64,000 bases of DNA from Paraburkholderia phytofirmans PsJN (GCF_000020125.1 NC_010676.1:3038001-3102000); one strand, 5' to 3'. Shown: positions 28,064-39,166, counted from the stretch's first letter. The notes: generated by a model from the sequence alone, not told the origin. Numbers and translations: made by a program.

Positions 28064-29806
28064 ATGGCAGAAGCCGACCAGCCCACAACAGACAACACGT
28101 CGACACAACAGGCGACCGAGACGACCGACGGATTCCATCTCGTCATCGACGCGCTGAAACTGAACGACATCAAAACCATCTTTGGCCTGGTCGGCATCCC
28201 GATCACCGACCTGGCGCGTCTTGCTCAGGCGGAAGGCATGCGTTTCATCGGCTTTCGTCATGAACAGCACGCGGGCAATGCAGCGGCCGTTTCCGGTTAC
28301 ATGACGAAGAAACCCGGCATCTGTCTGACGGTGTCGGCGCCGGGTTTTCTGAATGGACTGACCGCACTCGCCAACGCGACCACCAACTGCTTCCCGATGA
28401 TCCTGATCAGCGGTTCCAGTGAACGCGAAATCGTCGATCTGCAGCAAGGCGATTACGAAGAGATGGATCAGTTGAACGCAGCCAAGCCGTACGCGAAGGC
28501 CGCTTATCGCGTGCTGCATGCGGAAGATATCGGCATCGGCGTGGCGCGCGCGATCCGCGCTGCGGTGTCGGGCCGCCCTGGCGGCGTCTATCTGGACTTG
28601 CCCGCCAAGCTGCTCGCGCAAACCATGGACGCCGTGAAAGCGCAGCAATCGCTGGTGCGCGTGGTCGACGCGGCGCCTCGTCAATTGCCCGCGCCTGAAT
28701 CGGTCAAGCGCGCGATTGACGTTCTGAAGAGCGCCAAGCGTCCGCTAATTCTGCTCGGCAAAGGCGCAGCGTACGCGCAGGCCGACGCGGAGATTCGCGG
28801 CTTCGTCGAACAAAGCGGCATTCCGTATCTGCCGATGTCGATGGCCAAGGGCCTGCTGCCCGATACGCACGAGCAATCGGCGTCGGCGGCGCGTTCGTTC
28901 GTGCTGCAGGAAGCCGACGTCGTCGTGCTGATCGGCGCGCGCCTGAACTGGCTGCTCTCGCATGGCAAAGGCAAGACGTGGGGCGCCGAGCCGAAGAAGT
29001 TCGTCCAGATCGACATCTCGCCGACGGAAATCGACAGCAACGTCGCGATTGCCGCGCCGGTGATCGGCGATATCGGCTCGTGCGTGGCGGCGCTGCGCGA
29101 AGGCCTCGATGCGAGCTACAAAAAGCCGGGCACCGAATGGACCGGCGCGATCGCCGAACGCAAGAACAAGAACCTCGCCAAGATGGCCGCGACGCTCGAC
29201 AAGAACCCGTCGCCGATGAACTTCCACAGCGCGTTGCGCGCGATCCGCGATGTGCTGAAAACACGGCCGGACATCAACGTCGTCAACGAAGGCGCGAACA
29301 CGCTCGACTACGCGCGCAGCATCATCGACATGTACGAGCCGCGCAAACGCTTCGACTCGGGCACGTGGGGAATCATGGGCATCGGCATGGGCTTCGCGAT
29401 CGGCGCAGCGGTGACGAGCGGCAAACCGGTCGTCGCGATCGAGGGCGACAGCGCGTTCGGTTTCAGCGGCATGGAGCTCGAAACCATCTGCCGTTACGAC
29501 CTGCCGGTTTGCACCATCGTCTTCAACAACAACGGCGTATATCGCGGCACCGACGTGAACCCGACCGGCGGCAAAGACGTCGCGCCGACCGTGTTCGTGA
29601 AGAACGCGCGCTACGACAAGATGATCGAGGCATTCGGCGGCATCGGCTATCACGCGACCACGCCGGAAGAACTGACGAAGGCGCTGCTCGAATCGATCGC
29701 CTCGGGCAAACCGAGCCTGATCAACGCCGTCATCGACGAAGCGGCCGGCACCGAAAGCGGCCGCCTGACCAATCTGAATCCGCAAAGCGCGGCAATGAAA
29801 AAGTAA
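28064..29806 (+). CDS. oxc: Oxalyl-CoA decarboxylase
   Basis: A 580-residue thiamine-diphosphate enzyme that decarboxylates oxalyl-CoA to formyl-CoA and CO2. It has the three-domain TPP layout: pyrimidine-binding (about 20-190, with [13 protein letters not shown] carrying the catalytic Glu), central (about 210-345) and pyrophosphate-binding (about 385-560, with [18 protein letters not shown] and FNNNGVYRG). The N-terminal [22 protein letters not shown] and [21 protein letters not shown] strongly resemble known oxalyl-CoA decarboxylases and not generic acetolactate synthases. The neighbour frc supplies its substrate. Confidence 0.96.
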   Translation: MAEADQPTTDNTSTQQATETTDGFHLVIDALKLNDIKTIFGLVGIPITDLARLAQAEGMRFIGFRHEQHAGNAAAVSGYMTKKPGICLTVSAPGFLNGLTALANATTNCFPMILISGSSEREIVDLQQGDYEEMDQLNAAKPYAKAAYRVLHAEDIGIGVARAIRAAVSGRPGGVYLDLPAKLLAQTMDAVKAQQSLVRVVDAAPRQLPAPESVKRAIDVLKSAKRPLILLGKGAAYAQADAEIRGFVEQSGIPYLPMSMAKGLLPDTHEQSASAARSFVLQEADVVVLIGARLNWLLSHGKGKTWGAEPKKFVQIDISPTEIDSNVAIAAPVIGDIGSCVAALREGLDASYKKPGTEWTGAIAERKNKNLAKMAATLDKNPSPMNFHSALRAIRDVLKTRPDINVVNEGANTLDYARSIIDMYEPRKRFDSGTWGIMGIGMGFAIGAAVTSGKPVVAIEGDSAFGFSGMELETICRYDLPVCTIVFNNNGVYRGTDVNPTGGKDVAPTVFVKNARYDKMIEAFGGIGYHATTPEELTKALLESIASGKPSLINAVIDEAAGTESGRLTNLNPQSAAMKK

Positions 29807-29830
29807 TCTGGGCAACCACGGAGATTCAAC

Positions 29831-31081
29831 ATGACCAAACCTCTCGAAGGCATCAGGATCATCGACTTCACCCACGTTCAGGCGGGCCCCGCATGCACGC
29901 AGTTGCTCGCCTGGTTCGGCGCGGACGTCATCAAGGTTGAGCGGCCGGGTTCCGGCGACGTGACGCGCAACCAGTTACGCGATATCCCTGACGCCGACGC
30001 GCTGTACTTCACGATGCTCAACAGCAACAAGAAGTCGCTCACACTGGACACGAAAAAACCCGAAGGCAAGGAGGTGCTCGAAAAGCTGATCCGCGAATCG
30101 GACGTGCTGGTCGAGAATTTCGGCCCCGGCGCGTTGGACCGGATGGGCTTTTCGTGGGAACGCCTGAACGAACTTAATCCGAAGATGATCGTCGCTTCGG
30201 TGAAGGGCTTCAGCGACGGCCACCACTACGACGACCTGAAGGTCTACGAAAACGTCGCGCAATGCGCCGGTGGCGCGGCCTCCACCACCGGCTTCTGGGA
30301 CGGCCCGCCGACCATCAGCGCGGCGGCGCTCGGCGACAGCAACACCGGCATGCATCTGGCCATCGGCATTCTGACCGCACTGCTGGGACGCGACAAAACC
30401 GGCAAAGGCCAGAAGGTCGCGGTATCGATGCAGGACAGCGTGCTGAATCTGTGCCGCGTAAAACTGCGCGATCAGCAGCGGCTGGAACGTGTCGGCTATC
30501 TGGAAGAATATCCGCAATATCCGCACGGCGAGTTCAGCGATGTCGTGCCGCGTGGCGGCAATGCGGGCGGCGGCGGCCAGCCGGGTTGGGTGCTCAAGTG
30601 CAAGGGCTGGGAAACGGATCCGAACGCGTACATCTACTTCACGATCCAGGGCCACGCGTGGGAACCGATCTGCAAGGCGCTCGGCAAGCCCGAGTGGATC
30701 GACGATCCGGCCTACAAGACGGCGGAAGCACGCCAACCGCATATCTTCGAGATCTTCAAAACGATTGAAGGTTGGCTCGCCGATAAAACCAAGTTCGAAG
30801 CCGTCGACATCTTGCGCAAGTTCGACATTCCGTGCGCGCCGGTGCTGACGATGAAGGAACTGGCCAACGATCCTTCGCTGCGCGCGAGCGGCACGATTGT
30901 CGAAGTGCCGCACAAGAAACGCGGCTCGTATCTCACCGTCGGCAGCCCAATCAAGTTTTCGGATCTGAAGCCGGAAGTCACTGCCTCGCCGCTGTTGGGC
31001 GAACACACCGAAGAAGTGCTCGCGAGCCTCGGCTACAGCAAGCAGGACATTTTCAACCTGCGCGAAGTGAAAGCGGTTTAA
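29831..31081 (+). CDS. frc: Formyl-CoA:oxalate CoA-transferase
   Basis: A 416-residue class III (CaiB/BaiF) CoA-transferase that moves CoA from formyl-CoA to oxalate. It starts [30 protein letters not shown]; it shows VEKPG-type [29 protein letters not shown], the catalytic aspartate in [15 protein letters not shown] and the glycine-rich loop [12 protein letters not shown] characteristic of Frc. It lies 24 bases after oxc with AGATTC before the start. With OxlT and Oxc it completes the oxalate-to-formate cycle, which yields CO2 and consumes a proton. Confidence 0.96.
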   Translation: MTKPLEGIRIIDFTHVQAGPACTQLLAWFGADVIKVERPGSGDVTRNQLRDIPDADALYFTMLNSNKKSLTLDTKKPEGKEVLEKLIRESDVLVENFGPGALDRMGFSWERLNELNPKMIVASVKGFSDGHHYDDLKVYENVAQCAGGAASTTGFWDGPPTISAAALGDSNTGMHLAIGILTALLGRDKTGKGQKVAVSMQDSVLNLCRVKLRDQQRLERVGYLEEYPQYPHGEFSDVVPRGGNAGGGGQPGWVLKCKGWETDPNAYIYFTIQGHAWEPICKALGKPEWIDDPAYKTAEARQPHIFEIFKTIEGWLADKTKFEAVDILRKFDIPCAPVLTMKELANDPSLRASGTIVEVPHKKRGSYLTVGSPIKFSDLKPEVTASPLLGEHTEEVLASLGYSKQDIFNLREVKAV

Positions 31082-31093
31082 ATGGTGCTACGC

Positions 31094-31117
31094 AAGGCCG
31101 GGTATCAGCCCGGCCTT
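31094..31117 (+). terminator. Hairpin after frc, possible terminator
   Basis: A perfect 9-bp stem AAGGCCGGG/CCCGGCCTT with loop TATCAG begins 12 bases after the frc stop. No U-run follows (GCCGATG), so termination would be weak or Rho-assisted; it may instead protect the mRNA 3' end. Confidence 0.5.
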
Positions 31118-31186
31118 GCCGATGCGGCGCCCCTGGCGGCGCCGTATTCTTTTGAGCATCGTGTTGTCACATTTGGGGGGAACGCT

Positions 31187-31618
31187 ATGCAGGACGCCAT
31201 CGACTTCCAGCAACTTGCCAACGCGATCGGCGACGCGATCATCATCTCCGACGCTGGCGGCAGCATCACATTCTGGAACCCCGCGGCTGAACGCATGTTC
31301 GGCTTCACACAGGGCGAGGCGCTCGGTAATTCGCTGGACCTGATTATTCCGGAGCGTCTGCGCGGCCGGCATTGGGACGGCTATCACAAGACTATGGCAA
31401 CGGGCGAAACCCGCTATGGGAACGATGTGCTGCGTGTGCCGGCCGTGCATAAGGACGGACGCTCGCTCTCGATCGCCTTTACGGTCGCATTGCTGCATTC
31501 GCCGCAAAACGAACTCACCGGCATCGTCGCCGTGATCCGCGACGAGACCAGCCGCTTCCAGGAGGATCGCCTGCTGCGCAAGCGGCTTGCGGAATTGGAG
31601 GCATCTGCCGGCGCGTGA
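31187..31618 (+). CDS. Single-domain PAS sensor protein with FixL-like histidine
   Basis: A 143-residue protein consisting of one PAS domain (about 5-122) plus a short coiled tail (RLLRKRLAELEASAGA) and no output domain. The core has GDAIIISDAGGSITFWNPAAERMFGF. The F-helix region RLRGRHWDGYHKTMATGE resembles haem-PAS proteins such as FixL: the His sits 8 residues before the MATGE block, as the FixL proximal haem ligand does. It is therefore a candidate gas or redox sensor. A strong GGGGGG site 6 bases before the ATG sets the start. It follows the oxalate operon, from which it may be partly transcribed. Confidence 0.75.
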   Translation: MQDAIDFQQLANAIGDAIIISDAGGSITFWNPAAERMFGFTQGEALGNSLDLIIPERLRGRHWDGYHKTMATGETRYGNDVLRVPAVHKDGRSLSIAFTVALLHSPQNELTGIVAVIRDETSRFQEDRLLRKRLAELEASAGA

Positions 31619-31698
31619 GCGCCCCTGCTTCGCTCCCTTTCGGTCCATCGCTGTAGACTCTGCCAGATCGCGTTTTCAATCACACCGGATCAGGCAAC

Positions 31699-32625
31699 AT
31701 GGACCGCATCGACGCAATGAAGGTGTTCGTCGCCACGCTCGACGAAGGCAGCCTGGCGGGCGCAAGCCGTCGACTCGGCCGCTCGCCCGCCGCGGTTAGC
31801 CGTGCTATTGCGTTTCTCGAAGAGCATGTCGGCACGGCCTTGCTGCATCGCACGACGCGCACCATCAAACTGAGCGAAGCCGGCGAACGCTATGCCGCCG
31901 CCTGCCGCCGCATTCTCACCGATCTCGAAGAGGCCGATCTGCTGATCGCCGGCGAGCGCTCCGCGCCGCGCGGGCTGCTCACGATCACCGCGCCGGTGGC
32001 CGCCGGCCAGGACATGCTGCAGCCGATCATCGACGAATTCGTCGACCGCTATCCGGCTGTGTCGGTCCGCCTGAATATGCTCGACCGCCCGGTGAGCCTC
32101 ATCGACGAAGGGATGGATCTGGCGTTGCGCATCGCTCATCTGCCCGATTCCACGCTGGTGGCCATTCCGGTCGGCGAAGTGCGGCGGGTCGTTGCCGCGT
32201 CGCCTCGCTACCTGGCCAAGCACCCTCCCATCACCGACCCTGCCGATCTGGCCCAGCATCAGATCATCTCCATGACTCACTTCGGCCTGGATTCGTGGAG
32301 CTTTCCGCCGCCGAACGGTTCGACGATTCCACGCGTCGTGCAGTTCACGCCACGCTTTATCGTCAACAGTATTCAGGCGGCCGTGGCCTCGGCGGTCGCG
32401 GGCCACGGTGTCACCCGCATGTTTTCATACCACGTCGCCGAACAGGTCAAGGAGGGCACGCTGAAGATCGTCCTGAGCGACAACGAACCCGCCCCGCTGC
32501 CGGTTCACCTGCTGACGCCGCACGGGCGCCTCGCCGTGCCCAAGGTTCGCGCGTTCGTCGATTTCGCGACGCCGCGTCTGCGCAAGCATTTCACCCAATC
32601 CCAGCGGATTACCACCAGAAATTGA
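31699..32625 (+). CDS. LysR-family transcriptional regulator
   Basis: A 308-residue regulator of the LysR group with N-terminal winged helix MDRIDAMKVFVATLDEGSLAGASRRLGRSPAAVSRAIAFLEEHVG and an effector-binding domain (about 90-300, GLLTITAPVAAGQDML...). The motif content is typical of the large DhcR/CrgA-like set that often controls adjacent MFS or oxidoreductase genes. It precedes the MFS/nitronate monooxygenase/MFS cluster on the same strand by about 350 bases. Inducer unknown. Confidence 0.9.
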   Translation: MDRIDAMKVFVATLDEGSLAGASRRLGRSPAAVSRAIAFLEEHVGTALLHRTTRTIKLSEAGERYAAACRRILTDLEEADLLIAGERSAPRGLLTITAPVAAGQDMLQPIIDEFVDRYPAVSVRLNMLDRPVSLIDEGMDLALRIAHLPDSTLVAIPVGEVRRVVAASPRYLAKHPPITDPADLAQHQIISMTHFGLDSWSFPPPNGSTIPRVVQFTPRFIVNSIQAAVASAVAGHGVTRMFSYHVAEQVKEGTLKIVLSDNEPAPLPVHLLTPHGRLAVPKVRAFVDFATPRLRKHFTQSQRITTRN

Positions 32626-32978
32626 ACCGTTTCGCGGAAGAATGTCTGCCGTGCCGCGTGGATTCTCTCTTCAATCGGTTCAATCTAGACTTGTCTCCAT
32701 CGAGATCACCTAACGCAAGCCGTCGGCCATTCAGCAATTCACAGGCATGACCGACGCCACGCTCGACTCGAATCGGCGATCTTCGTAACGGACACACATC
32801 CCGCGCATGGATAGCGGCCATAGCGCCGACGCTCCAAGCATTGTCTGTCACATCGCGAAGCATTGCGGATTCAGTTTGCAATCCTCATAAGAGGCATTGC
32901 GAGCGGTGACCTTCGTAGCTTTTGTGTCGACCCCGCCAGCAAGACACGTCGGCGCGTAACCGAACAGTGGAGGCAGCG
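32626..32978. other. Intergenic region before the MFS gene
   Basis: About 350 bases with no convincing coding frame. It probably contains the promoter and LysR operator for the downstream transporter gene, but I could not identify a clear site. Confidence 0.45.
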
Positions 32979-34196
32979 ATGCAACGTGCAGTCGTCAACG
33001 GACCGATCCCGCCGGCATTCAATGTGTGGCGCGGCGCGCTGGCAGGCGCCAGCGCGAGCCTGGTCGGTATCGGCCTCGCGCGCTTCGCCTATACCCCGCT
33101 GTTGCCGGCGATCGTCAGCGCGCACTGGTTTCCGGCGTCGACCGCCGCGTATCTCGGCGCGGCCAATCTCGGCGGCTATCTGGCGGGCGCGCTCGCGGGT
33201 GGTTGGCTCGCACGGCGTTTCGATGCCACCTCCGTATTGCGCGCGATGATGCTGCTCGCCACCGTCGCGTTCGTCGCCTGTGCCTTTCCGGTTTCGTTTC
33301 TGTGGTTCTTCGTCTGGCGCTTCGCATCCGGCCTGGCAGGCGGCGCGCTGATGGTGCTGGCCGCGCCGACAGTCCTCGCGCACGTGAGCCCATCGCGCAG
33401 GGGTTTTGCGAGCGGCGCGATCTTCAGTGGGATCGGTCTCGGCATCGTGGCATCCGGAACGATCGTGCCGATCCTGCTGCGCCAGGGTCTGATGGAAACG
33501 TGGCTGGGACTGGCGGCGATCTCCCTCGCGCTGACTGCCGTCGCGTGGAACGGCTGGCCGGGACGAGGTGAATCCGCCGCGCAGCACACGACGCATCACA
33601 CACGCCATGGCCAGACTTATCCGGCTGCGTCGCTGCGCGCGCTCTACACCGAATACGCGTTGAACGCCGTCGGCCTCGTTCCGCACATGATCTTTCTCGT
33701 CGATTTCGTGGCGCGCGGCCTCGGCAAAGGTCTCGATGCCGGCGCGCAATACTGGGTGCTGTTCGGCCTTGGGGCGATTGTGGGCCCGCTGCTGACAGGT
33801 CATCTGGCTGACCGCGCCGGCTTCGGTCCGGCGTTGCGTGCGGCCTTTGTCCTGCAGATCGCCGCGGTCGCGTTGCTGGCTGTCGTGCGTGGACCTGCGG
33901 CATTGATCGTGTCGAGCGTCGTAGTCGGCGCATTCGTGCCGGGCATCGTGGCGCTCGTGCTCGGCAGGATCAATGAATTGCTCGCGCATCATCCGGCCGC
34001 CCAGAAAGGCGCGTGGAGCGCGGCGACCACCAGTTTCGCCGTCTTGCAGGCCGTCGCGGCGTACGGTTTGTCGTTTCTGTTTGCACACGACGGCGGCAAT
34101 TACACCGCGCTGTTCGTGATCGGCGCAGCGTCTTTGGCGCTTGCTCTCGCGGTGGATCTGTTCGCGGCGCTTCGCCTCGGTCCGAAGCAAGCCTAA
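32979..34196 (+). CDS. YbfB/YjiJ-family MFS transporter
   Basis: A 405-residue membrane protein with about 12 helices. The start region [28 protein letters not shown] is diagnostic of the YbfB/YjiJ MFS subfamily (SxxxGxGRFxYTPLLP pattern). Substrate unknown; members are putative exporters. TGGAGGCAGCG precedes the ATG at 32979, which was chosen over the open frame to 32922. It is followed after 49 bases by the nitronate monooxygenase gene and probably co-transcribed with it. Confidence 0.85.
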   Translation: MQRAVVNGPIPPAFNVWRGALAGASASLVGIGLARFAYTPLLPAIVSAHWFPASTAAYLGAANLGGYLAGALAGGWLARRFDATSVLRAMMLLATVAFVACAFPVSFLWFFVWRFASGLAGGALMVLAAPTVLAHVSPSRRGFASGAIFSGIGLGIVASGTIVPILLRQGLMETWLGLAAISLALTAVAWNGWPGRGESAAQHTTHHTRHGQTYPAASLRALYTEYALNAVGLVPHMIFLVDFVARGLGKGLDAGAQYWVLFGLGAIVGPLLTGHLADRAGFGPALRAAFVLQIAAVALLAVVRGPAALIVSSVVVGAFVPGIVALVLGRINELLAHHPAAQKGAWSAATTSFAVLQAVAAYGLSFLFAHDGGNYTALFVIGAASLALALAVDLFAALRLGPKQA

Positions 34197-34245
34197 CCAA
34201 TCCGCTGCAGGCACCTCCACGCACTACTCGACCTGTGAGAACCCC

Positions 34246-35349
34246 ATGACCTCCAACACCCGCTTTCTGCAGGCAATCGGCGCACAGCATCCCATCATTC
34301 AGGCGCCGATGGCAGGCATTTCGACGCCCGCTCTCGCCGCCGCGGTTTCCAATGCCGGCGCGCTCGGCTCGATCGCCGTGGGTGCGAGCACCGCGCAGCA
34401 GGCGCGCGAGTTGATTGTCGCGACACGCGCACTCACCAGCAAGCCGTTCAATGTCAACGTGTTCTGCCATCGCCCGGCGTACAGCGATCCGCTTCGCGAA
34501 GCGACCTGGCTCGCGCATCTGCAGCCGCTGTTCGCTGAGTTCGGCGCCAGAACGCCGGTGGCGCTCAAGGAGATCTACACGAGCTTCGTGGTCGACGAGG
34601 CGCTGCTGCAAGTGTTGATCGAAGAGCGTCCCGCTGTCGTCAGTTTTCATTTCGGGCTGCCATCACGCGAATGGATCAATGAACTGCATCGCGCCGGCAT
34701 TCTGCTGTTCGGATGCGCGACCACGCCACACGAAGCCCGGCAAATCGAGCAGGCGGGACTCGATGCGATCGTCGCGCAAGGTGCGGAAGCAGGCGGTCAC
34801 CGTGGCGTCTTCAATCCCGACGACGACGCGATGATAGGCACCCTTGCGCTAGTCCGGATGATCGCCAGACAGTCGACGCTGCCGGTCATCGCCGCGGGCG
34901 GCATCATGGACGGTCAAAGCGTTGCGGGCGCACTGCTCCTCGGAGCGAGCGCAGTGCAGATGGGCACCGCATTCGTGCTGTGTCCGGAATCGGGCGCGGA
35001 TGCCGCCTACCGCACCGCATTGACCACCCAACGCGCGTACCGGACGGCCGTGACGGCCGCGATCTCCGGCCGTCCTGCGCGCGGTTTGAGCAACCGGCTG
35101 TATATCGACGTAGACTCGCCGGACGCGCCGCCGCTGCCCGACTATCCGATTGCATACGACGCCGCCAAGGCGCTGAACGCCGCCGCCCGCGCCAAGGGCA
35201 ACACGGAATTTGCTGTCCAGTGGGCGGGCCAGGGCGCACCGCTCGCGAGAGCGTTGCCTGCGGCGCAATTAGTTGCCACATTGATGAGCGAACTTGCCGA
35301 AGCACAGGGTCAGTCACGCTCGCATTCGTTTGCCGGGAAGACGATATGA
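34246..35349 (+). CDS. Nitronate monooxygenase-family flavoprotein
   Basis: A 367-residue FMN-dependent TIM-barrel protein of the nitronate monooxygenase/2-nitropropane dioxygenase family. Key stretches are [26 protein letters not shown] at the N-terminus, [14 protein letters not shown] (catalytic-histidine region), IAAGGIMDG and [18 protein letters not shown] for FMN phosphate binding. Such enzymes oxidise propionate-3-nitronate or alkyl nitronates to aldehydes plus nitrite. The start [16 protein letters not shown] at 34246 fits the family. Its stop overlaps the next MFS gene as ATGA, linking oxidation with export. Confidence 0.9.
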   Translation: MTSNTRFLQAIGAQHPIIQAPMAGISTPALAAAVSNAGALGSIAVGASTAQQARELIVATRALTSKPFNVNVFCHRPAYSDPLREATWLAHLQPLFAEFGARTPVALKEIYTSFVVDEALLQVLIEERPAVVSFHFGLPSREWINELHRAGILLFGCATTPHEARQIEQAGLDAIVAQGAEAGGHRGVFNPDDDAMIGTLALVRMIARQSTLPVIAAGGIMDGQSVAGALLLGASAVQMGTAFVLCPESGADAAYRTALTTQRAYRTAVTAAISGRPARGLSNRLYIDVDSPDAPPLPDYPIAYDAAKALNAAARAKGNTEFAVQWAGQGAPLARALPAAQLVATLMSELAEAQGQSRSHSFAGKTI

Positions 35350-36617
35350 ACACCCCCTCGCAAGTTTCCGTGCCGTCCGGTCAGCCAATGCACGGCCTCG
35401 ACTATTCGGCGCGACATGAACGTTACTGGCGCCGCAATCTGGCCGTGTGCGTATTCGGCTCGTTCACGACGCTCGTCAGCCTGAGCATGCTGCTGCCGTT
35501 CTTGCCCATCTATGTCCAGCAACTCGGCGTGCAGTCGCAGTCCGCCGTCATCCAGTGGTCGGGAATCGCGTTCGGCGCCACATTTCTCGGCACTGCCGTC
35601 ACGGCGCCCGTGTGGGGGCGCCTTGCCGATCGTTATGGCCGCAAGCCGATGCTGGTGCGCGCGGCCGTCGGCATGGCCGTGGTGATGTCGTTGATCGGTG
35701 TTGCGCACAACGTGCATCAACTCGTCGCCCTGCGTTTGCTCGCGGGTCTGGTGGGCGGCTACTCGTCGGCGTCGACGGTGATGGTCGGCACCCAGGCGCC
35801 GAAGGAACGCGCGGGCTGGGCGCTCGGCGTCCTGTCCACGGGCGCGCTGGCCGGCAACCTGATCGGGCCGCTCGTCGGCGGTTTTTTGCCGGGCTGGCTC
35901 GGCATTCGCGGCACGTTCTTCGCCGGCGGCGCCATGATCGCGGTCGCCGCCCTGCTCACGATTTTTGTCGTCAAGGAAGATTTCGATCCTGCCACTCATT
36001 CGAGCCGCCGTCCCCCAGAACACGCCACGGCGAGTACGCATCGCAACAACTACCCGGTGATCGCCGCGTTGCTCGTCACGGCGATGATGGTGCTGCTTGC
36101 CAACATGTCGATCGAGCCGGTCATCACCGTCTATGTGGGCAGTCTCGGCGTGCAGTCGCTGCATCTGGCGCGCGTGGCGGGTATCGTGATGGCCTGTTCG
36201 GCTTTCGGCAGCATGCTGACGGCCGCGCGCCTCGGCGCATTGGCCGATCGGGTCGGCAGTTGGAACGTGATCGTCGCTTGCCTGGTGCTCACGGGTCTGG
36301 TGATGATTCCGCAAGCGTTCGTTCACGCGTGGTGGCAACTCGCGGGTTTACGCGCGCTGATGGGCATGACGCTGGCGGGTCTCCTGCCTGCGATTGCGAA
36401 ACTCGCCCGGCATGCAGTGGAAGAGCACAAGACCGGTCAGATGCTCGGCTATCTGCAGTCGGCGCAATTCAGCGGACAGGTCGTCGGTCCGATTATCGGC
36501 GGCGTGATCGCTGTCCATCTCGGGCTGCACTCCGTGTTCTTCGTCACCGGCTCGTTGCTGGTGGCGTGTGCCGCGCTTGCGCAGTGGGCCCGGACTCGTC
36601 AGAGTCTCGCTGTTTGA
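35346..36617 (+). CDS. MFS multidrug-type efflux transporter
   Basis: A 423-residue major facilitator with a 30-residue cytoplasmic leader, then about 12 helices. The MFS loop-2 signature is [16 protein letters not shown], and [23 protein letters not shown] plus [30 protein letters not shown] (motif C) indicates a drug:H+ antiporter type. Translational coupling to the nitronate monooxygenase gene suggests export of a toxic nitro compound or product. A frame beginning far upstream at 34713 lies inside the monooxygenase gene and is not real. Confidence 0.88.
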   Translation: MNTPSQVSVPSGQPMHGLDYSARHERYWRRNLAVCVFGSFTTLVSLSMLLPFLPIYVQQLGVQSQSAVIQWSGIAFGATFLGTAVTAPVWGRLADRYGRKPMLVRAAVGMAVVMSLIGVAHNVHQLVALRLLAGLVGGYSSASTVMVGTQAPKERAGWALGVLSTGALAGNLIGPLVGGFLPGWLGIRGTFFAGGAMIAVAALLTIFVVKEDFDPATHSSRRPPEHATASTHRNNYPVIAALLVTAMMVLLANMSIEPVITVYVGSLGVQSLHLARVAGIVMACSAFGSMLTAARLGALADRVGSWNVIVACLVLTGLVMIPQAFVHAWWQLAGLRALMGMTLAGLLPAIAKLARHAVEEHKTGQMLGYLQSAQFSGQVVGPIIGGVIAVHLGLHSVFFVTGSLLVACAALAQWARTRQSLAV

Positions 36618-36635
36618 TCGGCGAAACTGCCGCCG

Positions 36636-37670
36636 TCATTCGCCCGCGACTGTTTTACCCGACGGATTCTTTACCCTCGCGTGCAACTGCGTGCGAATCT
36701 CGCTCGCGACTGCCGGCGGCAGCGGAATATAGTCCAGGTCCTCCGCGGCCTGGTTGCCGTTCGTCAGCGCCCAGTCGAGAAATTTCAGCGTTTCCTCGCC
36801 ACGCTCCGGTTTGTCCTGCGTGCTGTGCAGCAGGACATACGTCGCGCCGACAACCGGCCACGCATTCGCGCCCGCTTCATTGGTCAGGATCGGAAAGATC
36901 GATCTGGACCAGTCGGCGCTCGCGGCGGCGGCCTTGAATGTTTCCGGCCCGGGCTGAACCACGGCACCCGACGCATTTTCCATGGCCACGTACGACATAT
37001 GGTTCTGCTTCGTGAAGTCCCACGCAACGTAGCCGATCGCGCCCGGCAAATGCTGTACGAAGGTAGCAACCCCCTCGTTGCCTCTTCCGCCTATTCCGCG
37101 CGGCCAGCGCACTGAGGTCCCCTCACCGATCTTGCTCTTCCATTCTGGGTCGACCTGCGCGAGAAAGTGCGTCCAGATCAGCGTGGTGCCTGAACCGTCG
37201 AGCCGACGAACCACCGCGATAGGCGTATCGGGCAGCTTGATCGTGGGGTTGATGGCGGCGATGGCTGGCGCATTCCAGCTGATGATTTTGCCCAGATAGA
37301 TATCTCCAAGCACACGCCCCGAGAGTATCAACTCGCCTGGCTTGATACCAGGCAGATTGATAACCGGCACGACACCGCCGATTACGGTTGGAAACTGAAC
37401 CAGTCCGTTCTTCGCCAACTCGTCATCGCTCAGCGGCGCGTCCGACCCGGCGAAATCGACCTGGCTGACCATGATCTCCTTCAAGCCTTCCGTCGACCCG
37501 ACAGCGCGATAGCTCACCGTGCCGCCACCCGCGCGTTGATACGCGGTGGCCCATTTCGTATAAATCGGCGCGGCAAAAGTGCTGCCGGCACCGGTGATAT
37601 CGGCGCTGTGCGCAGCGACCGTCAGAAAAGCGCCGGCCACACCGGCCAATAAGGTTTGTACATAGCTCAC
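36636..37670 (-). CDS. pstS: Phosphate-binding protein PstS (copy 1)
   Basis: A 344-residue periplasmic phosphate-binding protein. The signal peptide (TLLAGVAGAFLTVAAHSA) is followed by [18 protein letters not shown], the PstS start; ligand loops AGSTF, GSDAPLSDDE and RRLDGSGTT are present. Binding is expected in the periplasm for a PstCAB importer, but no pstC, pstA or pstB lies in the window. It uses a GTG start; GAGG is well spaced for the GTG at 37670, while the first in-frame GTG is at 37682. It is convergent with the MFS gene (18-base gap). I saw no clear Pho box upstream. Confidence 0.9.
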   Translation of the reverse strand: MSYVQTLLAGVAGAFLTVAAHSADITGAGSTFAAPIYTKWATAYQRAGGGTVSYRAVGSTEGLKEIMVSQVDFAGSDAPLSDDELAKNGLVQFPTVIGGVVPVINLPGIKPGELILSGRVLGDIYLGKIISWNAPAIAAINPTIKLPDTPIAVVRRLDGSGTTLIWTHFLAQVDPEWKSKIGEGTSVRWPRGIGGRGNEGVATFVQHLPGAIGYVAWDFTKQNHMSYVAMENASGAVVQPGPETFKAAAASADWSRSIFPILTNEAGANAWPVVGATYVLLHSTQDKPERGEETLKFLDWALTNGNQAAEDLDYIPLPPAVASEIRTQLHARVKNPSGKTVAGE

Positions 37671-38121
37671 GAAAGACCTCACTCGGAATTGTTGTTGAAG
37701 CTCATGAAGTGAAGCTCGCCGGGTAACGACGCGTGGCGCAATGAAACTATTGTCTGGCGTAATCCTTTACGATTTCTATTTCCGCCAGTTGATCGTCGCG
37801 CTGTGTGTGCCAATCTGAAATAGACCGTGTGCAGCGCTGAATAACAACTTTTCTTATTACAGGACGATGAAGAGCAGGAAGCAAATTGAATCGCTCTATC
37901 ACCACGGCATGGAGACAACTCGCCATTCGATTCGCCATACTGAACAGCGTGAGGTCTTCTGCGAGCGAAGGCATGTTGAATGGTCGCGTGGAATCCGCTG
38001 CGTGCACAATGCGGACATGGCCGCCGAGATTTTTACGTTGTAGGATTGGTATCACAGTTTGCCAAGCGACCCGATACGCGTCACCTTACGTTCACCTCAC
38101 TTCCGTCCGCTTTTGGGACTC
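37671..38121. other. Intergenic region between pstS copy 1 and the CHAD gene
   Basis: About 450 bases of divergent spacer with lower GC than its surroundings. It should contain both promoters. No gene, strong hairpin or convincing Pho box was found by eye. Confidence 0.45.
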
Positions 38122-39099
38122 ATGCAACTCGAGCCGATGAACTCCACACCTGACACGCGTGATCCCGCATCTGCAACCGCATCCGCACAGGAGCGCAACG
38201 CAGACAATCCCGGCAAACGAGGCGGCACGATTGCGCCGGACATGTCGCCAGCAGCCGCTTTTTCGACGCTGGCCATGCCAATGGCCGCGCAAGTGGCGCA
38301 ACGCATCGGCAGCTTGTGCGTGAGCGCGGACTCGGAAAGTCCGCACAAACTGCGTGTCGTGCTGCGGCGCTTGCGTTCGCTATGGTGGGCTTACGATCCG
38401 CTTATCGACAGATCGCAGTCAAGATGGCAGCGGCGCGAATTCAAGGCGCTCGCCGATGCCGCCGGTCAAACGCGTGACTGGGATATCCTGAAACACTTAC
38501 TGGCGGAAGACGTGTCGACCGCGCATTCTTTTGCGACGCTCTTCGAACATCTCGATCTATTGCGTGGCAGTGCGCTGATGCGCAGCCGCGCAACGATTGC
38601 CGAAGCGAACGCCGAAGCCGTGCTGACGCAGCGGATAGCGAGTGTGATTCAGCAACTCGACGCATGCTCGTTCGACGAACCACTCGCGGTGTTCGCTACC
38701 AGCCGAGTTGCAACGGCGAAGCAGACGCTGCGAAAACGGTTAAAGCGCGCGCTGGGAAATCCGCACGCCTGCTATGCCGAACTTCACGACGTCCGCATCG
38801 CGGGAAAGAAAGTGCGCTATCTGCTGGAGTTTTTCGCGCCGCTACTCGATAGCGGCGATGAGATCAGCGTCGTGGAACTCACGCAATTGCAGGACGAACT
38901 GGGCAAGCTCAACGATATCGTTTCGAGCGAAGCGCTACTCCTCGCGCACGCGGATCGGCTGGGTGAACCCGGCGTAGTAGACGACGCAATCGCGTATCTC
39001 GGGCAACGCAAAGGCCAGCACATGCAACGAGCGGATGCGGAGCTGCACGCACTCAGCGACCGGCTTGCCCTTGAGCGTCCCGGCGCCGGCATAAACTGA
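38122..39099 (+). CDS. CHAD-domain protein
   Basis: A 325-residue cytoplasmic protein dominated by a CHAD domain (about 70-315), an all-helical fold with conserved histidines and basic residues that binds polyphosphate. Visible signatures: DSESPHKLRVVLRRLRSLWWAY, DAAGQTRDWDILKHLL and HDVRIAGKKVRYLLEFFAPLL, matching the R-x-x-x-x-R-x-x...H-x-x-R-x-x-x-K-x-x-R-Y pattern. The first 60 residues are low-complexity. The start is uncertain (ATGs at 38122 and 38137). Its position between two pstS genes agrees with a phosphate or polyphosphate role. Confidence 0.88.
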   Translation: MQLEPMNSTPDTRDPASATASAQERNADNPGKRGGTIAPDMSPAAAFSTLAMPMAAQVAQRIGSLCVSADSESPHKLRVVLRRLRSLWWAYDPLIDRSQSRWQRREFKALADAAGQTRDWDILKHLLAEDVSTAHSFATLFEHLDLLRGSALMRSRATIAEANAEAVLTQRIASVIQQLDACSFDEPLAVFATSRVATAKQTLRKRLKRALGNPHACYAELHDVRIAGKKVRYLLEFFAPLLDSGDEISVVELTQLQDELGKLNDIVSSEALLLAHADRLGEPGVVDDAIAYLGQRKGQHMQRADAELHALSDRLALERPGAGIN

Positions 39100-39166
39100 C
39101 ACCGACGATACGACGTTATACGGCCAACGCCACTGCCACTACCGCCGAAGCCGCGCGCAACAGCCC

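Noticed and set aside
34713-35345. Upstream extension of the second MFS gene through the nitronate monooxygenase gene
   Set aside because: It lies inside a clear coding sequence in another frame; the ATG at 35346 overlaps the monooxygenase stop and gives a normal MFS length.
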